Origin: Mycobacterium sp. EPa45
Lineage (GTDB): Bacteria; Actinomycetota; Actinomycetes; Mycobacteriales; Mycobacteriaceae
Direction: 5' to 3'
NCBI RefSeq assembly: GCF_001021385.1
Contig: NZ_CP011773.1
Span: forward strand, 2,852,001-2,916,000
DNA length: 64,000 bases
The notes under the pieces: model-generated
Seen by the model: only the letters and a program-made list of their open reading frames with translations
Databases searched by the model: none
What the model was told of the DNA's origin: nothing
Position numbers and translations under genes: made by a program
Shown: positions 45,348 to 55,610 of the stretch, in pieces
Layout: each line of letters begins with the position of its first letter
Position numbering within the stretch: the stretch's first letter is position 1

Positions 45348-46273
45348 TGGCCGAGCGGTCCATGCCGGTCCCCGAGGGTCTGGCCGGCATGCGCGTCGAC
45401 GCGGGACTGGCCCGGCTGCTGGGGCTTTCGCGTACGGCCGCGGCCGCGATCGCCGAGGATGGTGGTGTCGAGCTCGACGGCGCGCGGGCAGGTAAGTCGG
45501 ACCGCCTCGAGGCCGGCGCATGGCTGCATGTGCAGATCCCCGAGGAAGCGCCCCCGCCGGAGAACACGCCCGAAGAGATCGAGGGCATGACGATCCTGTA
45601 CTCCGACGCCGACATTGTCGCCGTCGACAAGCCGCCGGGTGTGGCAGCCCACGCCACGGTTGGCTGGCACGGTCCCACCGTGCTCGGCGGGCTGGCCGCC
45701 GCCGGATTCCGGATCAGCACGTCCGGGATCCACGAGCGGCAGGGCATCGTGCACCGGCTCGACGTCGGCACCTCCGGGGTGATGGTGGTAGCGCTGTCCG
45801 AGCGGGCCTATACCCTGCTCAAGCGGGCGTTCAAGCAGCGCACCGTCGACAAGCGTTATCACGCTGTGGTGCAAGGACATCCGGATCCATCCAGCGGCAC
45901 CATCGACGCGCCGATCGGGCGGCACCGGGGCCACGACTGGAAGTTCGCCGTCACCGAAACCGGGCGGCACAGCATCACTCACTACGACACCGTCGAAATG
46001 TTCCGTGCCGCAAGTCTTCTCGACATCCACCTGGAAACCGGTCGCACCCACCAGATCCGCGTGCACTTCGCCGCACTGCATCACCCGTGCGCCGGGGATC
46101 TGACCTACGGCGCCGACCCGGTGCTGGCCAAGCGGCTCGGCCTGGAGCGGCAGTGGTTGCATGCGCGGTCGCTGGCGTTCGCGCATCCCGCCGACGGCAG
46201 GCACTTCGAGGTCACCGCTCCCTATCCGGCCGATCTGCAGCATGCCCTGGACGTGCTGCGCGGCGAATCGTGA
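45347..46273 (+). CDS. RluA/RluD-family pseudouridine synthase
   Basis: 23S rRNA pseudouridine synthase of the RluA family (Rv1540 orthologue, 308 residues). An S4-like domain (~10-70) precedes the catalytic domain. Catalytic Asp139 lies in [13 protein letters not shown], and the conserved [10 protein letters not shown] block is near 93-102. The C-terminal [21 protein letters not shown] block binds RNA. It is translation-coupled to lspA upstream (ATG within TGATG) and to the transporter gene downstream (GTGA). Modification of the large-subunit helix 69 region is likely but not provable here. Confidence 0.93.
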   Translation: MAERSMPVPEGLAGMRVDAGLARLLGLSRTAAAAIAEDGGVELDGARAGKSDRLEAGAWLHVQIPEEAPPPENTPEEIEGMTILYSDADIVAVDKPPGVAAHATVGWHGPTVLGGLAAAGFRISTSGIHERQGIVHRLDVGTSGVMVVALSERAYTLLKRAFKQRTVDKRYHAVVQGHPDPSSGTIDAPIGRHRGHDWKFAVTETGRHSITHYDTVEMFRAASLLDIHLETGRTHQIRVHFAALHHPCAGDLTYGADPVLAKRLGLERQWLHARSLAFAHPADGRHFEVTAPYPADLQHALDVLRGES

Positions 46274-47244
46274 CGGCCGCCGAACAGGAGACCAAGACCA
46301 GCGGTCTGTTGTACGGAATCGGCGCCTATGGCTCGTGGGGCCTTTTCCCGGCGTTTTTCCCGTTGCTGAAACCAGCTGGGGCACTTGAGGTTCTGGCCCA
46401 CCGCATTGTCTGGACGCTGGTGCTGATGGCCGGCGTCCTGGTGGCGATGCGCAAGCTGTCCGACCTGCGGTCGATCACCGGACGCACCTGGCTGCTCCTG
46501 GTCTGCGCCTCGGCCCTGGTCTCGGCGAACTGGGTCATCTTCATCTTCGCGGTCAACAACGGCCATGTCGTCGACGGTGCCCTCGGCTACTTCATCAATC
46601 CACTGGTCAGCGTGTTGCTCGGGGTATTGATCTTCCGGGAGCGGCTCAACCGGGCCCAGCTGGTGGCCGTGCTGATCGCGCTCGCGGCGGTGGTGCTGCT
46701 GGGCATCGAGGTCGGCGGCCCGCCGTTCATCGCGCTGGGCCTGGCACTGACGTTCGGCCTCTACGGCGTGGTCAAGAAAGTCGTGCCCACCGACCCTCGG
46801 GTGAGCGTCGGCGTGGAGGCCGCGGTCGCCGCTCCCTTTGCCGTCGCCTACATCGCCGTGTTGCAGCTGAGCGGGCACGGACAGTTCACCGGCAACGGGC
46901 CGGGCCACGTCGCTTTGATGCTGCTGTCCGGGCCGATCACCGCGATCCCGCTGCTGTTCTTCGCCGCCGCCGCCCAGCGGCTGCCGCTGGTGACTCTCGG
47001 GTTGCTGATGTACCTCAATCCGGCCATGCAGATGACCTGGGGTGTTGTGGTGGCGCACGAACCGATGCCGCCGGCCCGCTGGGTGGGGTTCGCGCTGATC
47101 TGGCTGGCGCTGCTGGTATTCAGCGGTGACGCGCTGCGGCGGGCCCGCACCCGGTCGTCGACGGCGGCGCCGGGGTCTAGGGCACGGAACCTATACTCGT
47201 CGTCGCGGCCAGGCCGCGACGATGGCGGCACGCGCCGCCACTAG
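46270..47244 (+). CDS. RarD/EamA-family permease
   Basis: Ten-helix EamA (DMT superfamily) membrane transporter resembling RarD, 324 residues. GTG 46270 overlaps the preceding stop. The N-terminus [26 protein letters not shown] and motif [13 protein letters not shown] are characteristic of RarD. Paired EamA halves span roughly residues 15-150 and 155-295. The C-terminal tail is polar and Arg/Ser-rich (~295-324). Substrate unknown; metabolite export is the usual inference. This gene is not at this position in M. tuberculosis. The next membrane-protein gene starts 14 bases downstream. Confidence 0.88.
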   Translation: MTAAEQETKTSGLLYGIGAYGSWGLFPAFFPLLKPAGALEVLAHRIVWTLVLMAGVLVAMRKLSDLRSITGRTWLLLVCASALVSANWVIFIFAVNNGHVVDGALGYFINPLVSVLLGVLIFRERLNRAQLVAVLIALAAVVLLGIEVGGPPFIALGLALTFGLYGVVKKVVPTDPRVSVGVEAAVAAPFAVAYIAVLQLSGHGQFTGNGPGHVALMLLSGPITAIPLLFFAAAAQRLPLVTLGLLMYLNPAMQMTWGVVVAHEPMPPARWVGFALIWLALLVFSGDALRRARTRSSTAAPGSRARNLYSSSRPGRDDGGTRRH

Positions 47245-47258
47245 TCACTGGGGGTGAA

Positions 47259-48494
47259 ATGCCGAGCACCACGGTCGACACCGGCAGCAGACGCGGCTTC
47301 TTCATCACGGTCACGGCGCTGCTGGTGCTGTGGGCCGCGGTACTCATGACGCTTGCGATCACGGTCGTGCCCGACGGCTATTGGTATTCCTACTTCGCGA
47401 TCGACTACTCGGTGGGGTTCATCCGGCGCGGACTGGCCGGTGAGCTCCTCGGCCTGTTCGGTGCGGCGCACTACTTCGGCGGTCTGGCTGTGCTGCGCTG
47501 GATCCCGACGGTGGCCTTCGTTCTCGCGCTTGCAGCCGTTGCCTGGTCGATTGCGGTCAAATCCGGCCGTTCGCAGCGACGACGACTGCTGGCCTTGCTG
47601 ATTCCCGTCCTGCCGTTCGGGTTTGCGTTCGGCTTGTTCTCCGCGCGCACGGATCTGTTGGGTGGCGCCGCGCTCGCCGCCTTCGCGGTCGTACTGACCC
47701 GGGTGGCCACCACCCGCGCCACCGTAATCGCCAGTGCCGTCTACGGTCTGGCGCTGGCAGTCCTCACGCTGATCCACGAGGCAACTCCGTTCCTGTTCGG
47801 ACTCGGTGTGCTGGTGGCGCTGACGGTGTTGGCGCGCGGGCTGGATGCCAAGGCGTTCTGGGCCAGCGTCGTGCTGGCGCTCGGGCCGTCGGTGTCGATC
47901 GCGCTGGCCCTGGCCGCATTCGGTCGCCACGGCGTTTCCCCGCAGCTGTGTCAACTGGTGCAGCACGGGCCGATGAATCATCCGTTGGCAGGCAAACCCA
48001 CGATCGGCCAGTTGCTGAGCGGCTTCCACTACTACGTCGACTACCACGACTGGTTCTGCCGGGCCTTTCTGCCGATGTTCGACATGACGTTCACCGACGG
48101 CCTGCGCTTCGTCGGCAGCATCGGCGTCGTCGCTCTGGCCGGTTCGACCGTCTACGGATTGGTCGTGCTGGCGGTGTCGGTGTTGGCCATCGCGCACGTC
48201 TCGGGCGTCCCGGTGCGGCGGTACACCGCGCTGTTGCGGGGCCGGCCGCTGGCCGTGCTGGTCGGATTCGTGATGATCCTTCCGGTGTTCTTGACCGGGG
48301 TGGACTGGATCCGGTGGTGGGTCATCATCGCGTTCGATCTCGGCATCGCATTTTTGCTGTATACCCGCGACCAACCCGAAGTCGATGAGCCGCCGACTCG
48401 GCGCACGCTGATCGTGTTCGCTGTCGGCGTCATCCTGCTGGCGGTTATCCCGATCGGGATCATCCCCGGCTTCGGTGCGCCGGTTCCGATGTAA
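47259..48494 (+). CDS. Polytopic membrane protein, unknown
   Basis: Integral membrane protein of 411 residues from ATG 47259 (GGGGGTGAA upstream). About nine to ten hydrophobic segments are visible, including TVTALLVLWAAVLMTLAITV, LLALLIPVLPFGFAFGLF, AVYGLALAVLTLIHEATPFLFGLGVLVAL, GVVALAGSTVYGLVVLAVSVLAIA and TLIVFAVGVILLAVIPIGIIPGFG. An extracytoplasmic loop with HYYVDYHDWFCRAF (~255-270) stands out. A GT-C-like arrangement (many helices plus polar loops with acidic and aromatic residues, e.g. IDYSVGFIRRGLAGELLG near 52-70) is possible but unproven. Continues the lspA-rluD-rarD-like run. Confidence 0.75.
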   Translation: MPSTTVDTGSRRGFFITVTALLVLWAAVLMTLAITVVPDGYWYSYFAIDYSVGFIRRGLAGELLGLFGAAHYFGGLAVLRWIPTVAFVLALAAVAWSIAVKSGRSQRRRLLALLIPVLPFGFAFGLFSARTDLLGGAALAAFAVVLTRVATTRATVIASAVYGLALAVLTLIHEATPFLFGLGVLVALTVLARGLDAKAFWASVVLALGPSVSIALALAAFGRHGVSPQLCQLVQHGPMNHPLAGKPTIGQLLSGFHYYVDYHDWFCRAFLPMFDMTFTDGLRFVGSIGVVALAGSTVYGLVVLAVSVLAIAHVSGVPVRRYTALLRGRPLAVLVGFVMILPVFLTGVDWIRWWVIIAFDLGIAFLLYTRDQPEVDEPPTRRTLIVFAVGVILLAVIPIGIIPGFGAPVPM

Positions 48495-48590
48495 ACACTC
48501 CGAAATTCTTTGTCCCGCACCTATTTTCCGTAAGTTGCGGTAGGCGGCGAACCGGCGTCTGAGGCATTGTTGAAGATCGGCCGCTGCATC

Positions 48591-48725
48591 ATGGGTGCGA
48601 CCTACGAGTTGCTGCTGCCCGGTTACGGGATCGGGTTGGCGCTGCTGACCCTGGTCGCCCTGGGCGCAATGGTGTTCGCGCGGTTCGGGGTCAAGGACGC
48701 GCCGCGCGACACCGGAGTGGGGTAG
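48591..48725 (+). CDS. Possible single-helix small membrane protein, 44 aa
   Basis: Short frame ATG 48591 to TAG 48725 encoding MGATYELLLPGYGIGLALLTL followed by more hydrophobic residues and a charged tail (FARFGVKDAPRDTG). It has one predicted membrane helix (~12-30) and a cytoplasmic basic/acidic end, a plausible small membrane protein. An in-frame TTG at 48570 could extend it by 7 residues. There is no clear ribosome site. It lies in the 268-base gap between two membrane-protein genes, which otherwise shows nothing. Confidence 0.35.
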   Translation: MGATYELLLPGYGIGLALLTLVALGAMVFARFGVKDAPRDTGVG

Positions 48726-48762
48726 CTTCTCCTCGGCACGTTCGCTGCAGATCGAGGAGCGC

Positions 48763-49356
48763 ATGACCGACAACTCCCGCCGTAACCGGCGGATCATGAT
48801 CGCGGTCGTCGCCGCGGTGGCAGCGATCGCCATCGTGGTGCCGGTTGCCGGGGTGTTGCTGGCGCCGTTGATGAACAAGCATCAGCAATCGGACAGTGCC
48901 ATGGTCACGACCACCACCACGCCGCCCCCGCTGACCATCAAGCCACTGTCGCTTCGGCCGGTGAACGGCGCCTACGTGGTCCGGCCCGGAGACTGCGACC
49001 CACCACCACCGACTCCGCCCGAGGCGCCGCTGCGCATCTGCGACATCCTCAAGTCCGCCGTGTACGAACTGGGTCCCCAAGCGCTGACGGTTCAGCTCAC
49101 CGATGTCGACTCGTTCCTGAACCCGCTGACGGCCAAGCAGATGGTGCAGGTCACCATGACGTCGGAGTCGGCCCGGGCGTTCGCCGATTTCACCGCATCC
49201 CACATCGACCAGCAGGTCGCGTTCGTCCGGGCCAACGTCGTCGTGTGGGCGCCGAAGATCACCGAGCGGATCGACGGCGAGGTGCTGCAGCTCTCCGGTG
49301 ACGTGACCGAGGAGCAGGCCCGCGAAATCGCTCGCATGCTCAAAGACGAGGCCTAG
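48763..49356 (+). CDS. Membrane-anchored SecD P1-like extracytoplasmic protein
   Basis: Protein of 197 residues from ATG 48763 with GAGGAGC ribosome site. An N-terminal basic stretch and one membrane helix (IMIAVVAAVAAIAIVVPVAGVLLAPL, ~11-36) are followed by a Thr/Pro linker (TTTTTPPP). The folded domain (~55-197) contains ALTVQLTDVDSFLNPLTAKQMVQVTMTSESARAFADFTASH and a final VLQLSGDVTEEQAREIARML. This resembles the periplasmic P1/SecDF substrate-capture fold of SecD without its translocase helices. It probably faces the periplasm. Function unknown. The stop codon shares CTAG with the convergent DUF202 gene. Confidence 0.75.
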   Translation: MTDNSRRNRRIMIAVVAAVAAIAIVVPVAGVLLAPLMNKHQQSDSAMVTTTTTPPPLTIKPLSLRPVNGAYVVRPGDCDPPPPTPPEAPLRICDILKSAVYELGPQALTVQLTDVDSFLNPLTAKQMVQVTMTSESARAFADFTASHIDQQVAFVRANVVVWAPKITERIDGEVLQLSGDVTEEQAREIARMLKDEA

Positions 49357-49682
49357 CGGTTGGCGTATTCCGACACGATTCCGGCACCGACACCCGCGAT
49401 GAGCACCACGATGAACGCGGCGGCCCCGGGGACGAAGTACCGCGACAGCGGCGTCTGGCCGGCCAGCACGGTGTCGCGGACCCGTCGGTAGCGCCGCCGG
49501 ACCACAACGAGGCTGGCGAGTGCGGCGGCCGTGGTGAGCACGACGCCCGGCCACAGCGGGAACCGTTCGACCACACTCCACCGCACCACCAGAGCTCCGA
49601 CGGCGATCACCCCGATCATCGAGCGCTGCCAGGCCAACGCGGTGCGTTCGGCCACCGCTGTGGCGTCGGTGACCTCGGTCAC
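49353..49682 (-). CDS. DUF202 membrane protein, second of pair
   Basis: Small membrane protein of 109 residues from GTG 49682. Motif ERTALAWQRSMIGVIAVGAL near residues 12-31 is the DUF202 signature (RTxLAWxRT). Three helices (~22-38, ~45-62, ~88-105). The start overlaps the stop of the upstream DUF202 gene (GTGA), so both are translated together. M. tuberculosis has a comparable pair (Rv2272-Rv2273) elsewhere. Function unknown. Confidence 0.85.
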   Translation of the reverse strand: MTEVTDATAVAERTALAWQRSMIGVIAVGALVVRWSVVERFPLWPGVVLTTAAALASLVVVRRRYRRVRDTVLAGQTPLSRYFVPGAAAFIVVLIAGVGAGIVSEYANR

Positions 49683-50050
49683 CGGGTGAACTCGGCGAGG
49701 TAGACCAGCACGCCCGCGGCCACGATGATGATCGCCAGACCGGACACCACGATCCGGGGCAGGGGATCGTCGGGCAGCGGCCGTTTCTCCCGCAGCGCCC
49801 GCTCGGTGCGGTCCCAGCGGACGTAGGCGCCGAAGGTGACGACCAACGACAGCGCCAGCAGCAGCACTGTGAGCACGATCCGGAACGGCCGCGGCCCGAA
49901 GTCGTGGACCAGGCTGGCCAGCGCCACCGCCCCGGCCAGCAGCGCCAAACCCGTCCGCAGCCAGGCCAGGAACGTCCGCTCGTTGGCCAGGGTGAAGCGA
50001 TAGTCGGGGTCGGTGCCCACACTGCGCAGCGGAGGCTTGGGGGCGAACAT
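49679..50050 (-). CDS. YidH/DUF202-family membrane protein, first of pair
   Basis: Small membrane protein of 123 residues from ATG 50050. The DUF202 signature RFTLANERTFLAWLRTGLALLAGAVAL (residues ~18-44) is complete, and three helices are present (~32-50, ~58-76, ~100-118). It is divergent from dnaE1, with 124 bases between the start codons. It heads the two-gene unit with the other DUF202 protein. Function unknown. Confidence 0.88.
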   Translation of the reverse strand: MFAPKPPLRSVGTDPDYRFTLANERTFLAWLRTGLALLAGAVALASLVHDFGPRPFRIVLTVLLLALSLVVTFGAYVRWDRTERALREKRPLPDDPLPRIVVSGLAIIIVAAGVLVYLAEFTR

Positions 50051-50174
50051 AGCTTCTGCCTATCAGGGTGGGCCTCGCCCGCGAAAGCGTTCGGGAGATA
50101 AATCGAACCCGCCGCCAGACACGTACTGCGACACGCCGAAGCCTGTCGGTCAGCGGCCCTAGACTGACGGGCCT

Positions 50175-53100
50175 ATGGGTACTGGAACTTCTGCCGGATC
50201 TTTTGTGCACCTGCACAACCACACCGAGTACTCGATGCTCGACGGTGCCGCGAAGATCACGCCCATGCTCGCCGAGGCGCAGCGCCTCGAGATGCCCGCC
50301 ATCGGCATGACCGACCACGGAAACATGTTCGGGGCCAGCGAGTTCTACAACGCGGCCACCAAGGTCGGCATCAAGCCGATCATCGGCGTCGAGGCCTACA
50401 TCGCGCCCGGGTCCCGTTTTGACACCCGCCGCATCCTGTGGGGCGATCCGGGCCAGAAGAGCGACGACGTGTCGGGCAGCGGCTCGTACACCCACATGAC
50501 GATGGTGGCCGAGAACGCGACCGGCCTGCGCAACCTGTTCAAGCTGTCGACGCTGGCCTCGTTCGAGGGTCAGCTCGGCAAGTGGTCGCGGATGGACGCC
50601 GAGATCATCGCCGAGCATGCCGAAGGCATCATCGCCACCACGGGGTGCCCGTCGGGTGAGGTCCAGACCCGGTTGCGGCTGGGCCACGAGCGGGAGGCGC
50701 TGGAGTCGGCCGCCAAGTGGCGGGAGATCTTCGGGCCGGACAACTACTTCCTGGAGCTCATGGACCACGGCCTGTCGATCGAGCGCCGGGTCCGCGAGGG
50801 CCTGCTCGAGGTCGGCCGCAAGCTCGGCATTCCCGCGCTGGCCACCAATGACTGCCACTACGTGACCCGCGACGCGTCGCACAACCACGAAGCGCTGCTG
50901 TGCATCCAGACCGGCAAGACGCTGTCGGACCCCAACCGGTTCAAGTTCGACGGTGACGGCTACTTCCTGAAGTCGGCTGCCGAGATGCGCGCCCTGTGGG
51001 ACGCCGAAGTTCCGGAGGCCTGTGATTCCACGCTGCTGATCGGCGAGCGGGTGCAGTCCTACGCCGATGTGTGGACCCCCACCGACCGGATGCCGATCTT
51101 CCCGGTCCCGGACGGGCACGACCAGGGCAGCTGGCTGCGGCACGAGGTCGAAGCCGGCCTGCGGCGGCGCTTCCCGGACGGGGTGCCGCCGGAGTACACC
51201 GAGCGCGCCGGCTTCGAGATCGACGTCATCTGCGGCAAGGGTTTCCCGTCGTACTTCCTGATCGTCGCCGACCTGATCAACTACGCCCGCTCGATCGACA
51301 TCCGGGTGGGCCCCGGCCGCGGATCGGCCGCCGGTTCGCTGGTGGCCTACGCACTCGGCATCACCAACATCGACCCGATCCCACACGGCCTGCTGTTCGA
51401 GCGCTTCCTCAACCCGGAACGCCCGTCGGCCCCCGATATCGATATCGACTTCGACGACCGTCGCCGCGGCGAGATGGTGCGCTACGCCGCCGAGAAGTGG
51501 GGCAGTGACCGGGTCGCCCAGGTCATCACGTTCGGTACCATCAAAACCAAAGCAGCGCTGAAGGATTCGGCCCGCGTCCACTACGGCCAGCCCGGCTTCG
51601 CGATCGCCGACCGAATCACCAAAGCGCTGCCGCCGCCGATCATGGCCAAAGACATCCCGTTGTCGGGCATCACCGACCCCAACCACGAGCGGTACAAGGA
51701 GGCTGCCGAGGTTCGCGGCCTGATCGACACCGACCCCGACGTGCGCACCATCTACGAGACCGCGCGCGGCCTCGAGGGCCTGGTCCGCAACGCCGGCGTG
51801 CACGCGTGCGCGGTGATCATGAGCTCGCAGCCGCTGATCGACGCGATTCCGCTGTGGAAGCGGCCGCAGGACGGCGCGATCATCACCGGGTGGGACTACC
51901 CGTCGTGCGAGGCCATCGGCCTGCTGAAGATGGACTTCCTCGGCCTGCGGAACCTGACGATCATCGGCGACTGCATCGAGAACATCAAAGCCAACCGGGG
52001 CATCGACCTGGATCTCGACACCCTGCCGCTCGACGACCCCAAGGCCTACGAACTGTTGAGCCGCGGCGACACCCTGGGTGTGTTTCAGCTCGACGGCGGC
52101 CCGATGCGCGATCTGCTGCGGCGCATGCAGCCCACGGAGTTCAACGACATCGTCGCCGTGCTGGCCCTCTACCGGCCCGGCCCGATGGGCATGAACGCCC
52201 ACAACGACTACGCCGACCGCAAGAACAACCGGCAGGCCATCAAGCCGATCCACCCCGAGCTCGAGGAACCGCTCAAGGAGATCCTCGCCGAGACCTACGG
52301 TCTGATCGTCTACCAAGAGCAGATCATGTTCATCGCCCAGAAGGTCGCCTCGTACTCGATGGGCAAGGCCGACGCACTGCGAAAAGCCATGGGCAAGAAG
52401 AAGCTCGAGGTGCTCGAGGCCGAGTATCAGGGCTTCAAGGAGGGGATGACCGCCAACGGTTTCTCCGAAAAAGCGGTGAAAGCGCTGTGGGACACCATCC
52501 TTCCGTTCGCCGGCTATGCCTTCAACAAATCGCACGCCGCCGGTTACGGGCTGGTCTCCTACTGGACGGCCTACCTCAAGGCCAACTATCCGGCCGAGTA
52601 CATGGCCGGGCTGCTCACCTCCGTCGGTGACGATAAGGACAAGGCCGCGGTCTATCTCGCCGACTGCCGCCGGCTGGGCATCACCGTGCTGCCGCCCGAC
52701 GTCAACGAGTCGGTGCAGAACTTCGCCTCGGTGGACGACGACATCCGGTTCGGGCTCGGCGCCATCCGCAACGTCGGCGCCAACGTGGTCAGCTCGCTGA
52801 TCGCCACCCGCACCGAGAAGGGGAAGTTCACCGACTTCTCCGATTACCTGAACAAGATCGACATCGCGGCCTGCAACAAGAAGGTCACCGAATCCTTGAT
52901 CAAGGCAGGCGCTTTCGACTCGTTGAAGCACCCTCGCAAGGGCCTGTTCCTGATCCACACGGACGCCGTCGACTCGGTGCTGGGCACCAAGAAGGCCGAG
53001 GCGATCGGCCAGTTCGATCTGTTCGGCGGCTCCGACGACGCCGATGCCGGTGACTCGGCGTTCACCATCCGCGTGCCCGATGAGGAATGGGACGACAAGC

Positions 53101-53726
53101 ACAAACTCGCACTCGAGCGGGAGATGCTGGGGCTGTATGTGTCCGGGCATCCGCTCAACGGGGTGGCGCACCTGCTGAACGCTCAGGTCGACACCCAGAT
53201 CCCGGCGATCCTCGCCGGTGACGTCGCCAACGACACCCAGGTGCGGGTCGGCGGCATCCTCGCCGGTGTCAACCGGCGGGTCAACAAGAACGGAATGCCC
53301 TGGGCCTCAGCCCAGTTGGAGGACCTCACCGGTGGCATCGAGGTGATGTTCTTCCCGCAGACCTACTCGCTGTTCGGCGCCGAGATCGCCGACGACGCGG
53401 TGGTGCTCGTCGGCGGCAAGGTCCGCATGCAGGACGACCGCATCTCGCTGATCGCCAACGAGCTTGTGGTGCCCGACTTTTCGAACGCGCAGGCGAACCG
53501 GCCGCTGGCGGTCAGCCTGCCCACCCGGCAGTGCACCATCGACAAGGTCACCGCACTCAAGCAGGTGCTGGCCCGCCATCCGGGTACCGCGCAGGTGCAT
53601 CTGCGGCTGATCAGTGGCGAGCGGATCACCACGCTGGAGCTCGACCAGGCGCTGAGAGTGACGCCGTCCTCGGCGCTGATGGGGGATTTGAAGGCGCTGC
53701 TGGGGCCGGGCTGCCTAGGCGGCTAG
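50175..53726 (+). CDS. dnaE1: DNA polymerase III alpha subunit DnaE1
   Basis: Replicative polymerase of 1183 residues (M. tuberculosis DnaE1 1184). Order: N-terminal PHP domain (~10-280), polymerase palm/fingers (~300-870), helix-hairpin-helix and OB fold (~990-1075), C-terminal tau-binding region. PHP metal residues include the histidines in [13 protein letters not shown] (His12, His14), HGNMFG and NDCHYV. In mycobacteria the PHP domain is the active proofreading 3'-5' exonuclease, so an intact set of residues matters. The polymerase Asp pair lies in [13 protein letters not shown] 50175. It ends with TAG sharing CTAG with the convergent lpqC-like gene. Confidence 0.98.
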   Translation: MGTGTSAGSFVHLHNHTEYSMLDGAAKITPMLAEAQRLEMPAIGMTDHGNMFGASEFYNAATKVGIKPIIGVEAYIAPGSRFDTRRILWGDPGQKSDDVSGSGSYTHMTMVAENATGLRNLFKLSTLASFEGQLGKWSRMDAEIIAEHAEGIIATTGCPSGEVQTRLRLGHEREALESAAKWREIFGPDNYFLELMDHGLSIERRVREGLLEVGRKLGIPALATNDCHYVTRDASHNHEALLCIQTGKTLSDPNRFKFDGDGYFLKSAAEMRALWDAEVPEACDSTLLIGERVQSYADVWTPTDRMPIFPVPDGHDQGSWLRHEVEAGLRRRFPDGVPPEYTERAGFEIDVICGKGFPSYFLIVADLINYARSIDIRVGPGRGSAAGSLVAYALGITNIDPIPHGLLFERFLNPERPSAPDIDIDFDDRRRGEMVRYAAEKWGSDRVAQVITFGTIKTKAALKDSARVHYGQPGFAIADRITKALPPPIMAKDIPLSGITDPNHERYKEAAEVRGLIDTDPDVRTIYETARGLEGLVRNAGVHACAVIMSSQPLIDAIPLWKRPQDGAIITGWDYPSCEAIGLLKMDFLGLRNLTIIGDCIENIKANRGIDLDLDTLPLDDPKAYELLSRGDTLGVFQLDGGPMRDLLRRMQPTEFNDIVAVLALYRPGPMGMNAHNDYADRKNNRQAIKPIHPELEEPLKEILAETYGLIVYQEQIMFIAQKVASYSMGKADALRKAMGKKKLEVLEAEYQGFKEGMTANGFSEKAVKALWDTILPFAGYAFNKSHAAGYGLVSYWTAYLKANYPAEYMAGLLTSVGDDKDKAAVYLADCRRLGITVLPPDVNESVQNFASVDDDIRFGLGAIRNVGANVVSSLIATRTEKGKFTDFSDYLNKIDIAACNKKVTESLIKAGAFDSLKHPRKGLFLIHTDAVDSVLGTKKAEAIGQFDLFGGSDDADAGDSAFTIRVPDEEWDDKHKLALEREMLGLYVSGHPLNGVAHLLNAQVDTQIPAILAGDVANDTQVRVGGILAGVNRRVNKNGMPWASAQLEDLTGGIEVMFFPQTYSLFGAEIADDAVVLVGGKVRMQDDRISLIANELVVPDFSNAQANRPLAVSLPTRQCTIDKVTALKQVLARHPGTAQVHLRLISGERITTLELDQALRVTPSSALMGDLKALLGPGCLGG

Positions 53727-54643
53727 CTCGACCGGGCGTGCGCGGCGAAAAACTGCCAGATCGTGGCGGTCGCGTCCAACGCCGTCGACGGCGGCGGCAG
53801 GCCGGCGATCTTCTCCACCACGGGATTTGGCACGCCGCCGGGCCATTGATGACCGGCGCCGGCGACGGCGATCAACTCCACGGACCGGCCATCGGGACAA
53901 TCGGCTCGCGTAGTCCTGACATCACCACTGCTCGATGACACCGGTGGCGCACAGCCGTTGATCGTGCGCCACTGCGCATTGACCGACTCGACGGAGGGTC
54001 CGTCGACCCGCGGTGAGCCCGCCGCGGTGAGCGCCTTGCCCGGGCCGCCGTCATAGGGCACGCGGTCGTCGGCAGTGCCGTGAATCTGCATTAACGAGGT
54101 TGGTGAAGGGTTGGAGCACCCGGCCAGCAGGGTGCCCGCGACCGATGCGACCGCGGCGAAAAGTGTGCTCTGGCAGGCCAACCGGAGTGCCATCATGGCG
54201 CCGTTCGACATACCGGTGACAAAGACTCGGGTGGTGTCGATGGGAATCTGCTGTTCGATCGCGCCGACCATGGCGGTGAGGAAGGCGACATCGTCGACCC
54301 CGGATCGGGCGGGTCGGCCGCAGCACGATCCCGCGTTCCACGCCCGGTCCAGCCCGTCGGGATAGGCGACGACGAAGTGGCCGGAGTCGGCTTGGGCATC
54401 CCAGTGATAGGCGCGTTCGGCCTGTGCCCCATCGCCGTATCCGCCGTGCAGCATCACCACCAGTGGCGCGGCTCCGGACAGACCGTCGGGCCGATAGATG
54501 TGGAACGACCGGGTCGCCCCGCCGACGGATAACGATTGAGTGGACTGCCCCGGCGTGCCCGTCGCCTGAGCGCCGCCCAGGCACCCGCCTGCAACCAGGA
54601 CTACGGCACCGATCGCCAGCATCTGGACGACTCGAGTCGGCAT
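53723..54643 (-). CDS. lpqC: LpqC-like lipoprotein esterase (poly-HB depolymerase/feruloyl esterase fold)
   Basis: Secreted lipoprotein of 306 residues from ATG 54643, similar to M. tuberculosis LpqC (304). The signal peptide has lipobox VAGG-Cys21. The alpha/beta hydrolase fold carries oxyanion segment [17 protein letters not shown], nucleophile Ser146 in GMSNG and the C-terminal His in AGHQWPGG. An additional Cys pair lies in [14 protein letters not shown]. It probably hydrolyses short esters at the cell surface. It is divergent from a MarR regulator, with a perfect inverted repeat between them. Its stop shares CTAG with dnaE1. Confidence 0.85.
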   Translation of the reverse strand: MPTRVVQMLAIGAVVLVAGGCLGGAQATGTPGQSTQSLSVGGATRSFHIYRPDGLSGAAPLVVMLHGGYGDGAQAERAYHWDAQADSGHFVVAYPDGLDRAWNAGSCCGRPARSGVDDVAFLTAMVGAIEQQIPIDTTRVFVTGMSNGAMMALRLACQSTLFAAVASVAGTLLAGCSNPSPTSLMQIHGTADDRVPYDGGPGKALTAAGSPRVDGPSVESVNAQWRTINGCAPPVSSSSGDVRTTRADCPDGRSVELIAVAGAGHQWPGGVPNPVVEKIAGLPPPSTALDATATIWQFFAAHARSS

Positions 54644-54672
54644 GTGACCATTCTCGCCCGCATGAATGACAA

Positions 54673-54691
54673 TTGACAAGATGCTTGTCAA
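54673..54691. promoter_or_regulatory. MarR-type operator, perfect inverted repeat
   Basis: TTGACAAG-ATG-CTTGTCAA: perfect 8-bp arms with a 3-base centre, the typical size of a MarR-family site. It sits in the 78-base divergent gap between the lpqC-like gene (start 54643) and the marR gene (start 54722). The left arm TTGACA could overlap a -35 box. It is probably bound by the MarR protein to control both genes; inference from position and symmetry. Confidence 0.7.
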
Positions 54692-54721
54692 AATGGCCGG
54701 CGGTAGGCACACTCGTGCCTC

Positions 54722-55165
54722 GTGGCGAAGCGATCCCTTACTGGGCCGAACTGGCGGCCGACGGTGCCCGCCTTGGTGCACATGCTGGCCGCCAGCGGCG
54801 GTCCGGGCCTGCGTGCGGCGTTCGCGGCGGCCGGCCTCGACGGCCTGCGGCCCGCACAGGCGATGGCCCTCGTGCCGCTGGCTGGTGGCGCGCTGCACGC
54901 CTCCGATCTGGCCGATCGGCTGCGGGTCAGCAGGCAGGCGGTGGCGCAGGCGATCCGCGCCCTGGAAGCCCACGGCTACGTCGTGCGATCTCCCGACGAC
55001 GCCGACGCCCGCGCCTTGCTGATCGCATTGACACCGCGCGGGCGTGCGGCTCTCCGCGTGATGCGTTCCAATGCCCTTGCTGTCGAACGGCATTGGGAGC
55101 GGGTGTTGGGCCGGCAGCGCCTCGCAGAGCTACGCGCGACCGTGCAATTGCTGTTGGAGGCCTAG
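54722..55165 (+). CDS. MarR-family transcriptional regulator
   Basis: Winged-helix regulator of 147 residues from GTG 54722. The recognition helix region is near residues 60-85 (LHASDLADRLRVSRQAVAQAIRALEAHGYV), the wing is RSPDDADARALLIALTPRG (~88-106), and dimerisation helices lie at both ends. It is divergent from the lpqC-like esterase with a perfect palindrome in between. It most likely represses itself and the esterase, released by a ligand that cannot be guessed. Its stop shares CTAG with the convergent F420-type gene. Confidence 0.88.
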   Translation: MAKRSLTGPNWRPTVPALVHMLAASGGPGLRAAFAAAGLDGLRPAQAMALVPLAGGALHASDLADRLRVSRQAVAQAIRALEAHGYVVRSPDDADARALLIALTPRGRAALRVMRSNALAVERHWERVLGRQRLAELRATVQLLLEA

Positions 55166-55596
55166 GCGGCCAGCTCGACCCGCACGATTGCGCTGCCCGG
55201 CCAGAGGTTCGCAGTGCGCAGGCGTTCCCACTTCTCCCGCCAGGGCAGGCTGGCGTCGACGTTCTTGACGCCGGGCAGTGGCAACAGGGGGATTAGGTTG
55301 TACTGCCAGCCGTACCGCGTTCGCAGTTGCTGGTTGGCGCGTTCCGCCGCCGCGCCCGACAGCAGAGTGGCCTGCCCGGCGAGCGTGGGCGCGGAATCGG
55401 CAACGCGACCCTTGTAGTCGCACACCCGCAGCTCCACCCGCGGGTCGTTGACGATCCGCGTGGTCTTGGGTCCGACCTTGGTGCGGAACACCAGGGTGGC
55501 GCCGTCGAGGTGGAACCAGATCGGGGTATCGATGCCGCGGCCGTCGCGGCGATAGGTCCGCAGCAGGGCGTAGCGGCTGGCGTGCAAAGAATCCAT
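55162..55596 (-). CDS. PPOX-class F420-dependent oxidoreductase-like protein
   Basis: Protein of 144 residues from ATG 55596 (MDSLHASRYALLRTYRRDGRG), a split-barrel flavin/deazaflavin-binding protein of the Rv2061-type PPOX family. Conserved segment TPIWFHLDGATLVFRTKVGPKTTRIVNDPRVELRVCD (~25-62) includes the expected TPxW and K-x2-R-I/L-x-N-x-P residues. The C-terminus is WPGSAIVRVEL. It probably carries out F420H2-dependent reduction of an unknown substrate. It is divergent from the MerR gene, with the MerR operator between them. Confidence 0.8.
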   Translation of the reverse strand: MDSLHASRYALLRTYRRDGRGIDTPIWFHLDGATLVFRTKVGPKTTRIVNDPRVELRVCDYKGRVADSAPTLAGQATLLSGAAAERANQQLRTRYGWQYNLIPLLPLPGVKNVDASLPWREKWERLRTANLWPGSAIVRVELAA

Positions 55597-55610
55597 ACCG
55601 CACAGTGAAA

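Noticed and set aside
49353..53171. Long minus-strand frame running from the DUF202 gene through dnaE1
   Set aside because: Only the first ~109 codons from the 3' end form a real DUF202 protein; the rest is antisense to dnaE1.
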